Shown here one piece after another: positions 33,613 to 41,676 of a stretch of 47,780 bases of DNA (its first letter is position 1; each line of letters begins with the position of its first letter). The stretch is from a virus, in the IMG/VR virus record IMGVR_UViG_3300042914_004527, positions 1 through 47,780 of that record; one strand, written 5' to 3'. The notes under the pieces are model-generated. The model did no database searches, had not been told where the DNA came from, and saw only the letters and a list, made by a program, of their open reading frames with translations. The translations under genes and the position numbers were made by a program.

Positions 33613-35429
33613 TAAGATTTAGTTCTTACACGAATATCAGTTTCAGGAAATTTAATTTCAAACATTGTGTCAAACTCACCAAATAAAGCATAATCAGCTG
33701 TTAAATCAATTTGCCTGGTTGTTTCATCAATATAGGCTTGTGAGGTAACATTCGAGGAATAAACACCAGAAACTTTATTATAAACTTTAATATCCATAAC
33801 GTTTAAAACGCCGGCAACATTATTAATATCTTCTACTAAATTTGCCATAAAAATATTGTCACCCATTTGCCACTTTTGTATTGAGAAATAATTTTTAACG
33901 GTGTTGATAACATTATTTATAATCTCACCTTGATTTAGTGCTTTATCGGTGTAAAGATCAATATCTAAAGCTAAATTTATGATTCTACCATCTCGAACTA
34001 AAACGTAGTCATTTATCATTCGATATTCCGCCAACCAAGAAGCCATATTTTCTTTTAGTGTATTGGTTGATGAGTTGTTTAACTTACCAGCTGAATCTAA
34101 ACCTAATATTGCAAATTCTATTTTATTTCTATTTTCTGCAACTTGCATCCTAAAAGGAACACCGTATTTACCAGGCATTTTAAATATTGTTGCAATATAA
34201 TCTTTAATCGTTACCGCCCTGTTTTGTGATGCGAAGTTGTATTTTGTTATGTATCTTATTTCTTCTAAAGTTGGATCATCTGAACCACCGAAAGCTGGTA
34301 CTGGGTTATTAACCCTTAGTGACGACCTAACAAATTGATTATTAGTCGCATTTGGGCCATTAACAATCATCTCCACAAAACCAACTGCATTTATAACATT
34401 GGAACCGATATTTGCACCCGCACCACCACCGATACGATATCTAACAAACATAGTAGTATTTGGTTTTGGTATTTCACCTAATGCGGTGCTGTTAAAATAA
34501 TTAGCGATTTGTAAAACATAAGAGTCTTTAGTGTAGGCTTCTAAATACTGGGTGTCAGAAAATCCTGAACCAAATGTTAATTTACAAAAACCAGTATCGG
34601 TATATTCTTTTAAAAATTTCCTAGTAACTGATTTCCATTTACCAGGTGTAATACCGTTGTTATCGGTAGTTCTATTTGTATCTGGAATAAAAATTTTATC
34701 TTCCGCTAAGGAATCTACTTCATACCACCTTATTGCTTCATCTAAAAATTCCGATGTTGTTGGCGTTGCAGTAAAAGTAGTACCGTCTTTAATTATTATG
34801 GAATCAATTGAAACCACATTTGTATCTGGTAAAACAACTTCTAAAAAAGGTACCGCATCATTAGTACCAATAGACCTTCTATATATTTTTGTAACACCAT
34901 TACTAACTATCTCTCTTTTAACTAAGGTATAACTTGTTATTTGGTTGTTAGCATTTATATTAGGTAAAATTAATCTATTTGGTATTCCGCCTGCACTAAA
35001 TGGTGATGAAAAATCAATATCATCTAAAGTTTCAAAAGTTTGACCACCACCAATGACTTGGGTTCCAAATTTTAATATAGGAGCATATCTAATATCAAAA
35101 GTATCACCAAATACCGGTACCGTAACTGAAAAGTCAACAAGAGTTATAGAACTTCTTTTACCAGGGATTTTAAGACCTAAAGTTCTTGCAATGTTCATAA
35201 TAGAACGACGTTCTTGTGCATAATCAATTTGTGTTTCAGTAAACATTCTATCAGTATGATAAGATAACATATCTGATACTGCCGCATTTAACTCGATTAA
35301 CATTGTACCTATAGAGGCGTCGTTAAAATCATTGTAAAGTTCCGGATAAAAATGTTTTACGTAATTTATTAGTTCGGTACGTATATCTAGGAAATTCCTA
35401 GCAAAGTAGTTTATTTTTTTTTCAGCCAT
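33612..35429 (-). CDS. 6: Baseplate wedge protein, gp6-like (J-like family)
   Basis: This 605-residue protein matches the gp6/baseplate J-like family. The N-terminal signature is LYNDFNDASIGTMLIELNAA then DMLSYHTDRMFTETQIDYA and RRSIMNIARTLGL. The J-like core continues with a central strand-rich region (SLRVNNPVPAFGGSDDPTLE) and the C-terminal IRYITKYNFASQNRAVTIKD segment. gp6 forms the inner ring of the baseplate wedge and changes shape on contraction. It starts the long structural operon; its upstream side faces a homing endonuclease gene on the opposite strand. Confidence 0.88.
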   Translation of the reverse strand: MAEKKINYFARNFLDIRTELINYVKHFYPELYNDFNDASIGTMLIELNAAVSDMLSYHTDRMFTETQIDYAQERRSIMNIARTLGLKIPGKRSSITLVDFSVTVPVFGDTFDIRYAPILKFGTQVIGGGQTFETLDDIDFSSPFSAGGIPNRLILPNINANNQITSYTLVKREIVSNGVTKIYRRSIGTNDAVPFLEVVLPDTNVVSIDSIIIKDGTTFTATPTTSEFLDEAIRWYEVDSLAEDKIFIPDTNRTTDNNGITPGKWKSVTRKFLKEYTDTGFCKLTFGSGFSDTQYLEAYTKDSYVLQIANYFNSTALGEIPKPNTTMFVRYRIGGGAGANIGSNVINAVGFVEMIVNGPNATNNQFVRSSLRVNNPVPAFGGSDDPTLEEIRYITKYNFASQNRAVTIKDYIATIFKMPGKYGVPFRMQVAENRNKIEFAILGLDSAGKLNNSSTNTLKENMASWLAEYRMINDYVLVRDGRIINLALDIDLYTDKALNQGEIINNVINTVKNYFSIQKWQMGDNIFMANLVEDINNVAGVLNVMDIKVYNKVSGVYSSNVTSQAYIDETTRQIDLTADYALFGEFDTMFEIKFPETDIRVRTKS

Positions 35430-35525
35430 ACTATTATATAAGTTATTGTTTATAAATATAAATATTTTTATATTTATTTTTTTTTATATTTTTATTTACA
35501 TATTTATAGTTATACACCTAAAAGT
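35430..35525. promoter_or_regulatory. AT-rich divergent region between gp6 and the endonuclease gene
   Basis: This 96-base gap is almost wholly A and T, with repeated TATTTATA/TATAAATA-like and poly-T tracts. On the minus strand it contains ATATTTATAAAC about 20 bases before gp6, the motif seen upstream of several late genes. It must supply promoters for gp6 and possibly for the endonuclease. Confidence 0.45.
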
Positions 35526-37193
35526 ATGGTAAAAAAAACACAAGAACAATTTATCGAAGAGGCGAAAAAAATTCATGGTGATAAGTATGATTATTCACTA
35601 TCAAAATATAATGGTAATAGTGAAAAAATAAAAATTGTCTGTAATTTACACGGTATCTTTGAGCAAAGCCCGATTAAACATATTAACGCAAAACATGGGT
35701 GCCCTAAATGTGGTAAAATTAATATGGCGGATAAACAAAAAAAAACACAAGAACAATTTATCGAAGAGGCGAAAAAAATTCATGGTGATAAGTATGATTA
35801 TTCTTTATCCAATTACGTTTCTTATCGTGAAAAAGTTACATTAATTTGCCCAATACACGGTGTCTTTGAACAAATGGCCTCAAACCATTTAAAAGGTAAA
35901 GGTTGTAAATATTGTGGTGGTACATCAAAGATGGATAATAATATGTTTATTTTTAAATCAAAAAAAATTCATGGTGATACGTATGATTATAAAAAAACTG
36001 ATTATCAAATTGGTAAGGATAAAGTAATTATAACATGCCCAATACACGGAGATTTTGAATGTTTCCCTAGTAATCATCTATCGAAAAAAAGGGGTTGTCC
36101 TCATTGTAGTTTAAGGGTTTTTGATACCCCTTCATTTATTAAAAGATCAAAAATTTTATTTAACGATAAATTCACATATGAAAAAACTTTGTATAAAAGT
36201 AACTATGATGAGTGTATTATTAATTGCGTAGAACATGGTGAAATTAAAATCACCCCTAACTATCATTTTAACAGTGAGTGTGGTTGTAAATTATGTTGTA
36301 ATAGTTATTCTAGGCCACAAACAGAAATTAAAGAGTATATTGAAAATTTTGGGTTTGAGGTTATTTTTAATTCCAGAGATTTATTAAAAAAAATCGAAAT
36401 TGATATATATGTTCCGGAAAAAAAATTAGCAATAGAATTTAATGGTTTATATTGGCATTCCGATAAATTTAAAGATAAAAAGTATCATTTAAATAAAACG
36501 ATTGAATGTGAAAAATTAGGTGTAAAACTATTACACATTTTTGAGGATGAATGGGAGGAAAAAAAAGAAATAATAAAATCGATTATTAAACACAAATTAG
36601 GTGTTACAGATAATGTTATTTATGCCAGAAAATGTGAGGTAAAATTAATTACTTCAAAATTAAGTAATTGTTTTTTAGAAAAAAATCACATACAAGGTGT
36701 TACTAACGCAAAATATAAAATAGGTCTTTTCCATAAAGAAGAATTAGTTAGTTTATTAACCATAGGTAAACGTGGTATTTTAAAAAATAATGAATATGAA
36801 ATAATTAGATTTTGTAATAAAATAAACACTAGTGTTGTTGGTTCATTTTCTAAATTGTTAAAATATTTTATAAAAGAAACTGGGATAGAAAATTTAATAA
36901 CATATTCAGATAGAAGATTTAGTACCGGAGAGCTTTACTTAAAAAATGGTTTTAGCTTTCTTCAAGATACGGAAGTTAATTATTATTATATTTTAAATAA
37001 AAAAAGAGAAAACAGATTTAAATATCAAAAACATAAATTAGTGAAAATGGGTTATGATAAAAATAAAACAGAATCTGAAATATTATCTGAAATAGGTTTA
37101 GATAAAATATATGATTGTGGTAGTAAAAAATTTTTTTATATTTCTAATTCAACAAAATCTGCGGATTGTAAAGCTGAAACTGTTACTAAGTAA
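35526..37193 (+). CDS. Free-standing homing endonuclease: DUF723-type zinc-finger repeats, Vsr-like nuclease, GNAT-like domain
   Basis: This 555-residue protein has four zinc-finger repeats (residues about 5-63, 74-131, 141-194, 202-258), each starting like FIEEAKKIHGDKYDYS and ending in CPKCG or a variant; these resemble DUF723. Residues 262-358 form a Vsr-like endonuclease of the type seen in phage homing enzymes (EDxHD group): Glu267, Asp293 in IDIYVP, EFNGLYWHSD with His311 and Asp313. Residues about 365-539 resemble a GNAT/Mom-like domain (LIRF-like IIRFCNK, ITYSDRRFSTGELYLKNGF, IYDCGSKKFFYI). It lies on the opposite strand between gp6 and gp25, and its last 19 codons run antisense to gp25. 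DNA targets are not identified. Confidence 0.85.
   Translation: MVKKTQEQFIEEAKKIHGDKYDYSLSKYNGNSEKIKIVCNLHGIFEQSPIKHINAKHGCPKCGKINMADKQKKTQEQFIEEAKKIHGDKYDYSLSNYVSYREKVTLICPIHGVFEQMASNHLKGKGCKYCGGTSKMDNNMFIFKSKKIHGDTYDYKKTDYQIGKDKVIITCPIHGDFECFPSNHLSKKRGCPHCSLRVFDTPSFIKRSKILFNDKFTYEKTLYKSNYDECIINCVEHGEIKITPNYHFNSECGCKLCCNSYSRPQTEIKEYIENFGFEVIFNSRDLLKKIEIDIYVPEKKLAIEFNGLYWHSDKFKDKKYHLNKTIECEKLGVKLLHIFEDEWEEKKEIIKSIIKHKLGVTDNVIYARKCEVKLITSKLSNCFLEKNHIQGVTNAKYKIGLFHKEELVSLLTIGKRGILKNNEYEIIRFCNKINTSVVGSFSKLLKYFIKETGIENLITYSDRRFSTGELYLKNGFSFLQDTEVNYYYILNKKRENRFKYQKHKLVKMGYDKNKTESEILSEIGLDKIYDCGSKKFFYISNSTKSADCKAETVTK
35531..35596 (+). repeat. 66-base perfect direct repeat, copy 1 (first zinc-finger unit)
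   Basis: This stretch is identical to 35738-35803, 207 bases downstream (69 codons, in frame). Each copy encodes the start of a DUF723-type repeat. Identity at the DNA level indicates a recent duplication or gene conversion, because the third and fourth protein repeats have diverged. Confidence 0.92.
35738..35803 (+). repeat. 66-base perfect direct repeat, copy 2
   Basis: This is the second copy of 35531-35596, within the same reading frame. After the identical block the two units diverge (Ser-Lys-Tyr-Asn versus Ser-Asn-Tyr-Val). Confidence 0.92.
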
Positions 37194-37522
37194 TCAATTC
37201 TAACTACAACAGCGTATTCATTATTTTCTGATTTGGTAACTGTTAGTTGTGTTACATTTAAATTTGGTATAAATGTTTTTATTGCGTTGTTTATTTCGTT
37301 TCTAATAGCGTTAGCCGAAATTTCGTCATTTGGTTCAAATAAATACTGCCTTAAATTAGCACCAAAATCCGGTAAATAAAGTCTTTCACCTTTATTCGTT
37401 AAAAGTAAATGTACCAAATCGGCTTTAATAGCTCTTTTGGCATCTTGATTCATCTTTAAAAACTTACCATCTGGATCGTCTTGAAAGGGAAACTGTATAT
37501 TTATGTAAGCTTTTTGTGCCAT
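37136..37522 (-). CDS. 25: Baseplate wedge subunit gp25 (GPW/gp25 family)
   Basis: This 128-residue protein belongs to the gp25/lysozyme-like sheath-initiator family. Landmarks are AIKADLVHLLLTNKGERLYL, PDFGANLRQYLFEPND, and the C-terminal VVVRIDYLV strand. It joins the baseplate wedge to the sheath. The length fits T4 gp25 (132 residues). Its last 19 codons overlap the 3' end of the endonuclease gene on the other strand. A palindromic TATTTATAAATA lies immediately upstream of its start. Confidence 0.93.
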   Translation of the reverse strand: MAQKAYINIQFPFQDDPDGKFLKMNQDAKRAIKADLVHLLLTNKGERLYLPDFGANLRQYLFEPNDEISANAIRNEINNAIKTFIPNLNVTQLTVTKSENNEYAVVVRIDYLVTVSALQSADFVELEI

Positions 37523-37526
37523 TTTT

Positions 37527-37538
37527 TATTTATAAATA
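37527..37538 (-). promoter_or_regulatory. Palindrome TATTTATAAATA before gp25 (late-promoter-like)
   Basis: This 12-base perfect palindrome contains TATAAATA, the T4 late promoter core, on both strands. It lies five bases from the gp25 start, which would leave almost no leader. The same palindrome occurs before the helicase gene and before the gene at 47037-47225. In so AT-rich a genome this may be coincidence. Confidence 0.45.
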
Positions 37539-37587
37539 TCTGGTAATGAAATTTACTATTAAATTTTAAAAACTAAATGGCATAAAA

Positions 37588-37609
37588 AAAACCCTCCGAA
37601 GAGGGTTTT
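37588..37609 (-). terminator. Rho-independent terminator after the ribonucleotide reductase gene
   Basis: On the minus strand AAACCCTC-TTCG-GAGGGTTT forms an eight-base-pair stem with a stable TTCG tetraloop, followed by a T-tract. It lies about 24 bases after the reductase stop codon and separates the replication operon from gp25. Confidence 0.92.
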
Positions 37610-37631
37610 AATTAACCTTTATTTTTACTTA

Positions 37632-39491
37632 TTAAACTACAACACAACCGTCAGACCCACATGCAATTTCACCAGAAAGATTAGTATTGTCATCTAATTC
37701 AACAACTTTTGTTAAATCAATATTACTTAAAGACTTCATAAGTTCTTCATATTTTTCTTCAGTAACATCCTCAAAGGGGGCTTGCATATATGTATGGTTT
37801 GAATATGGTAGAACAGATAAACCGTTATAATAATCTCTATTTTCCCACATCCATTCACCTACTGATTGCCATTCGTCTTCTTTAATTGAAATAGTCGCGG
37901 AAACATTATGTGTGTTAGACCCAGTTCTATGGCCACCTTTGACCCAATCTTGTGAAACCTTTTTAACCCTTTCCAATATTTGAAATACTGATTCAGTTCT
38001 TAAAATGGAATTTTCTGGAGCTTTTTGTGGGATACTAATGACAGCAGTGTCGTGAGGACGGAAAAATTCATCTTCAATAAGTTCAGGATGGTAAATACTT
38101 AAATAACTATAGATAGATTCATTTTTACCAACACGAATACGTCTGATATAATAATCATTATGCCAAGCGTGAATACCTGATGAAGTACCAAGAACTAAAG
38201 ATGAAGTACCTGAAGGTTTAACTGTTGTAGTTCTTGCGGCTTTATTAATACCAATAAGATTTGCAACTCTTTCGTTTTCTTCTTTAACTGCTTTTGCGGC
38301 TTTTTTCATATCATAATTCAAAACAACACCAGAACCAATACCCGTCATACCAACACCAATAAGTGCTTCTTTTTCAGTTGTTTTTTTCCAGACATCACGA
38401 AGATAATGGAAATCAGTGTAACCAGCTTGTAATGTTCCAATAAAAGTTGCAGCTTTTACCCTTTCTTCAAAATCTTCCTGTGATTCAATATCACTTGCGT
38501 TAACCTCACATAGGTTACAAAACTGATTTGGACGTAAAGAAATTTCACAACATGGGTTGCTTCCCCAATCCTTATCATTGGTTAAAAAGATACCTGGTTC
38601 ACCAGCTCCACTTAATTCAATACGTTTCCACAAATCATTAAAAAATTCTTGTGTGATTTTATGTCTAACTAATACAGCTGAATTATTAGCTCTCCCTCTT
38701 TGTGGGTTTTGCTCCCACCAGTTACCTGATTTACAAGCAACCATTTCGTCGTCATCAGCTGAGAATAAACTAATCAAAGCTGCTCTCCGAATACCACCTG
38801 CCAATACTGCGTCAGCAATATAACAAACCATATCATGAACTTCAATAGGTGTTACTTTTTCACCGTCTTCTTTGTTATCCAAAACTTTTTTAATATTATG
38901 AAGACAATCTTTAAGTGGTTGTGGTCCTGGAGCTTTACCACCAGATGTTACTAATCTAGCTCCTTTTGGTCTGATGTCAGAAAAATCAAATACTGGTGTT
39001 GATGATTTACCACCAAAATAAGATTCCATAAGTACTTTAATTGCGTCAGCCCAACCTTCGATTGAATCTCCGATAAGATATCTTCTAGTTCTACTTGGAT
39101 TTGGTTTTTTAATTTCAGGTAACTTATCTACGTGATGTTTTTGTACTGAATACCCAACACCAGTACCACCTAACAATAAAAACATTGTTTCAGCAAAAGC
39201 ATCTGTATGGTCAATTGGCAAATAAGCGCAATTGTAGATCCTATTTGGGCTAATCTCAATTGGTTTACCACCAAATTGTAAGCTCCTCATTGATGGAAGA
39301 ACTTTTTTATCATAAACCAATTGATAAACTTTTTCTATTTCTTCTTTAAGTTGTGGGTATTTTTTTTGGTGCATTTCTTTATTTCTGGTCACCAATTCTT
39401 CCCAAGTTTCTCTTCTGTTTAACTCTGGAACATACTTTGCGTACTTCATATAGACAGTTATGTCTGAGAGTATTTTATTTGAAATCTCCAT
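37632..39491 (-). CDS. nrdJ: Adenosylcobalamin-dependent ribonucleoside-triphosphate reductase (class II)
   Basis: This 619-residue protein reduces ribonucleoside triphosphates for DNA synthesis. The layout matches the monomeric Lactobacillus-type class II enzyme: Cys88 in YNCAYLP with GGTGVGYS at 108-115; the radical cysteine in NPCCEI (Cys314, Glu316) with its redox partner Cys325, eleven residues on; and the C-terminal shuttle pair Cys611/Cys616 in CGSDGC. All five cysteines expected from the family are present, so it should be active. Class II enzymes need vitamin B12, so the host must make or import it. The phage thioredoxin at 8562-8870 is a plausible reductant. A strong terminator follows. 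Confidence 0.95.
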   Translation of the reverse strand: MEISNKILSDITVYMKYAKYVPELNRRETWEELVTRNKEMHQKKYPQLKEEIEKVYQLVYDKKVLPSMRSLQFGGKPIEISPNRIYNCAYLPIDHTDAFAETMFLLLGGTGVGYSVQKHHVDKLPEIKKPNPSRTRRYLIGDSIEGWADAIKVLMESYFGGKSSTPVFDFSDIRPKGARLVTSGGKAPGPQPLKDCLHNIKKVLDNKEDGEKVTPIEVHDMVCYIADAVLAGGIRRAALISLFSADDDEMVACKSGNWWEQNPQRGRANNSAVLVRHKITQEFFNDLWKRIELSGAGEPGIFLTNDKDWGSNPCCEISLRPNQFCNLCEVNASDIESQEDFEERVKAATFIGTLQAGYTDFHYLRDVWKKTTEKEALIGVGMTGIGSGVVLNYDMKKAAKAVKEENERVANLIGINKAARTTTVKPSGTSSLVLGTSSGIHAWHNDYYIRRIRVGKNESIYSYLSIYHPELIEDEFFRPHDTAVISIPQKAPENSILRTESVFQILERVKKVSQDWVKGGHRTGSNTHNVSATISIKEDEWQSVGEWMWENRDYYNGLSVLPYSNHTYMQAPFEDVTEEKYEELMKSLSNIDLTKVVELDDNTNLSGEIACGSDGCVVV

Positions 39492-39519
39492 TTTTTTAAT
39501 TTTTTACTAAATTTAATAA

Positions 39520-39981
39520 TTATTTTCCTTTTTGTAACTCTTTTGCTCGTTGAATTCTTTCTCGAACATGACTTTCTTTTCTTTCTTCTTGTTTCTTTTC
39601 ATAACCCAAGAAGGTTTGTGAACTTTCGGTGTCAATATATACTTTTCCGTTATCAAAAGTACAGTCATCAAAAATGACACCATCTTTACCGAAACGTGAT
39701 TTTAAAACTGCAAGTGTTGCTCTACCAGATTCTTTTTGTGGTAAAGTTCTTGCAATTGACATAATAAAATGACCGATTTGTGCTTTCTTAATAGAACCAC
39801 CCATTTGGTCACCTGTTACAACGTCAGCTGATATAGATGAATTGTGGGTATATATATCATTACCATAAAACATATGTGTATCCTCTACGGTAATGTCTAC
39901 CGTTTCTTCTTCACCAATAAATTCTATAGAAACTATTTCATCCATATCAAAATCGGTAATATTTAAATCGTGTTCTTTCAT
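39520..39981 (-). CDS. 41: gp41 helicase, C-terminal part, preceded by the C-half of a split intein
   Basis: Translated from ATG 39981, which overlaps the stop of the endonuclease gene (ATGA), the product has 47 residues of intein C-half followed by 106 residues of helicase. Intein landmarks are DEIVSIEFIGEEETVDITVE (block F region) and the terminal YTHN, whose Asn is the cleavage residue; the first extein residue is Ser. This resembles the C-half of the published gp41-8 split intein. The extein (SSISADVVTGDQMGG, IKKAQIGHFIMSIARTL) is the end of a DnaB-type helicase. An in-frame ATG at 40002 is an alternative start. Splicing to the product at 40313-41650 would give a 461-residue helicase. Confidence 0.88.
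   Translation of the reverse strand: MKEHDLNITDFDMDEIVSIEFIGEEETVDITVEDTHMFYGNDIYTHNSSISADVVTGDQMGGSIKKAQIGHFIMSIARTLPQKESGRATLAVLKSRFGKDGVIFDDCTFDNGKVYIDTESSQTFLGYEKKQEERKESHVRERIQRAKELQKGK
39841..39981 (-). other. Split intein, C-half (47 residues)
   Basis: This is the region encoding the intein C-half, from Met to the catalytic His-Asn; the next codon is Ser, the nucleophile at the +1 position. The length fits C-halves of this class (about 37-46 residues). Confidence 0.85.
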
Positions 39982-40304
39982 TGTGTTATAAATTTTAAAC
40001 ATTTTTCTGTAATTAATAAAGGGGTTTTACGAAATTCACCCTCTTTTATTCTAAGTAATTCATATCCTTTAGATAATAAAAACTCATTCCTTAATTTATC
40101 TTTTTCTATTTGTTCGGGTTTAGAATGCCAATAATCACCGTCAAACTCTATGATTTTATTACCAAACTTAAAATCTAGTTTAATAACTCTAGACCATTCT
40201 TCATGTGTGTAAATAACATACTCATCATTTAATTCAGCAAAATACATATCAGACACATCACCGTTCTTTATAAATAAATATCTAACGGGTGGACTGGAAT
40301 ACAA
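39978..40304 (-). CDS. Small Vsr-like homing endonuclease in the break of the split-intein helicase
   Basis: This ORF of up to 108 residues lies between the N- and C-halves of the helicase/intein gene, in a third reading frame. It has the Vsr-like core seen in phage homing enzymes: Asp44, then KIIEFDGDYWHSK with Glu53, Asp55 and His60, then Asp69 and a closing GYELLRIKEGEF strand. The only upstream start is TTG 40304; ATG 40247 (residue 20) is the alternative and would leave the core intact. Its stop overlaps the start of the intein C-half. This is the fractured-gene arrangement known for gp41 split inteins, where the enzyme spreads the break. Confidence 0.82.
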   Translation of the reverse strand: MYSSPPVRYLFIKNGDVSDMYFAELNDEYVIYTHEEWSRVIKLDFKFGNKIIEFDGDYWHSKPEQIEKDKLRNEFLLSKGYELLRIKEGEFRKTPLLITEKCLKFITQ

Positions 40305-40312
40305 ATTTTTTG

Positions 40313-41650
40313 TTATTTTTTTATAAATAATTCATCCCCAACAGATAAACCATTTTTAATAGATTTTAATTTACCATATTTAACTGGGAATTCGTGTTTA
40401 TTTGAAACTTTAATAACTTTACCGCTTTTGGTTGTTATCTTATAAACACCCTGTTTTTCTACAGGGAATTTTGTTATAACCTTTTTATAACCTTTATGGG
40501 TTAAAATTTCATCACCTTCAACAACGTCTTTAATTTGGATTTTACCTTTATTCAACACATCTATTTCGGTATCTAGGGTAACACATCTATTTCCCTGCAC
40601 AGCTGTCCAACCAACCAAACCAAATTCACTTAACATCGATTCAAAGCCTCTCATCACGTTACCTTCACCAGACCATTCATCAGAATATATTTTTGAAGAT
40701 TCAACACAATCAATATAATCTAAAACCACCAAATCTGGTTTAAAACCTTTTGATATCTCATGTCTAATAAAAGATTTAATGGCCTGAATTGTTACACCCT
40801 CAGAAGAAAACTTTTTAATTTTTAAATCGTTTGTTTTGTTAGTTGTTACTTCTTTGTGTTTTTGTAAAACTTCTTCTTTTCTGTCAGATAATTCATTTAA
40901 TTCAATTCCAGACCAACATGCTAAATGTTTTCTTTTAATAACATCTGGCATATCTTCAAAAACAATTTGTAAAACATTATAACCTTCATTGTAAGCACTG
41001 TTTGAGATTTTGGTTAGTATTGTGGTTTTTCCAGTTCCGTATGGAGCTAATACAACACCAAGTTCACCTCGTGATAAACCACCATCGGTTAACTCATCAA
41101 TACCATTTATTCCCGTAGGAATTGGATGTCTAAAATCCTTTTCTAAAACTGCTTCAATGTTTTCACTTATAGATGTTCCATCATCTTTTTCCGAACCAAC
41201 AGAAAGAGCTTCTCTTAAAATTTCAGCACATTTTTCATAACTATCAAAATCACCGTTATCAATGATTTTGTTTATTTTTTCGTTTGCCTTTTTAAGTTCT
41301 TGCTGACGACAAAAGTTTAAAGATTTTTGTTGGATAAATTCCCAATCCTGAACGGCAAGATTATTGATTTCTTTTAACATTTCAAAAACATAGTCCTGGG
41401 TGACTTTATCTTTAACTTCTATTCTAAGAATAGTTTCTAAAGTGTCAATTGTAGGAACCTTTTCGTATTTTTCATAGTAGTCCTTAATTTGGGCTACGAT
41501 GAGACGAAAATATTCATTGTCAAAATACCTTGCGTGTACGATATCAATAATCCTTTCGGAGAATTTTTTATTTGCCGGATGTAAAATTTGGTTTATAAGC
41601 TCCATTTGGAATTTATATCCCAGATAACCTAAAGTAACATTTTTTGTCAT
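40313..41650 (-). CDS. 41: gp41 helicase, N-terminal part, followed by the N-half of a split intein
   Basis: The 445-residue product has 355 residues of DnaB-family replicative helicase and then 90 residues of intein N-half. Helicase motifs: Walker A PYGTGKTT at 203-210, Walker B VVLDYIDC with Asp311, and the break just after VQGNR (residue 355), near the conserved Gln-x-Asn-Arg motif. The intein begins at Cys356 (CVTLDTEIDV, block A), with VSNKHEFPV at about 415-423 (block B), and stops after FIKK. No endonuclease or C-terminal intein block is present, so the intein must be completed in trans by the product of 39520-39981. T4 gp41 has 475 residues; the spliced protein would have 461. Confidence 0.92.
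   Translation of the reverse strand: MTKNVTLGYLGYKFQMELINQILHPANKKFSERIIDIVHARYFDNEYFRLIVAQIKDYYEKYEKVPTIDTLETILRIEVKDKVTQDYVFEMLKEINNLAVQDWEFIQQKSLNFCRQQELKKANEKINKIIDNGDFDSYEKCAEILREALSVGSEKDDGTSISENIEAVLEKDFRHPIPTGINGIDELTDGGLSRGELGVVLAPYGTGKTTILTKISNSAYNEGYNVLQIVFEDMPDVIKRKHLACWSGIELNELSDRKEEVLQKHKEVTTNKTNDLKIKKFSSEGVTIQAIKSFIRHEISKGFKPDLVVLDYIDCVESSKIYSDEWSGEGNVMRGFESMLSEFGLVGWTAVQGNRCVTLDTEIDVLNKGKIQIKDVVEGDEILTHKGYKKVITKFPVEKQGVYKITTKSGKVIKVSNKHEFPVKYGKLKSIKNGLSVGDELFIKK
40316..40585 (-). other. Split intein, N-half (90 residues)
   Basis: This is the region of the helicase gene encoding the intein N-half, from Cys1 to the stop. It is comparable in length and motif order to the N-halves of the gp41-1 and gp41-8 split inteins (about 88 residues each). 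Confidence 0.87.
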
Positions 41651-41664
41651 TTTTTAATCCTTGT

Positions 41665-41676
41665 TATTTATAAATA
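41665..41676 (-). promoter_or_regulatory. Palindrome TATTTATAAATA before the helicase gene
   Basis: This is the same 12-base palindrome as before gp25. It lies 15 bases upstream of the helicase start, with AAGGATT, a possible weak ribosome-binding sequence, between. The spacing would suit a T4-late-type core with a short leader. Confidence 0.45.

Noticed and set aside
39520-41650. Helicase gene broken by two frameshifts (pseudogene or sequencing error)
   Set aside because: Each piece ends and begins at the boundary expected for a split intein, all key intein residues are present, and the endonuclease stop overlaps the next start. Random frameshifts would not give this.
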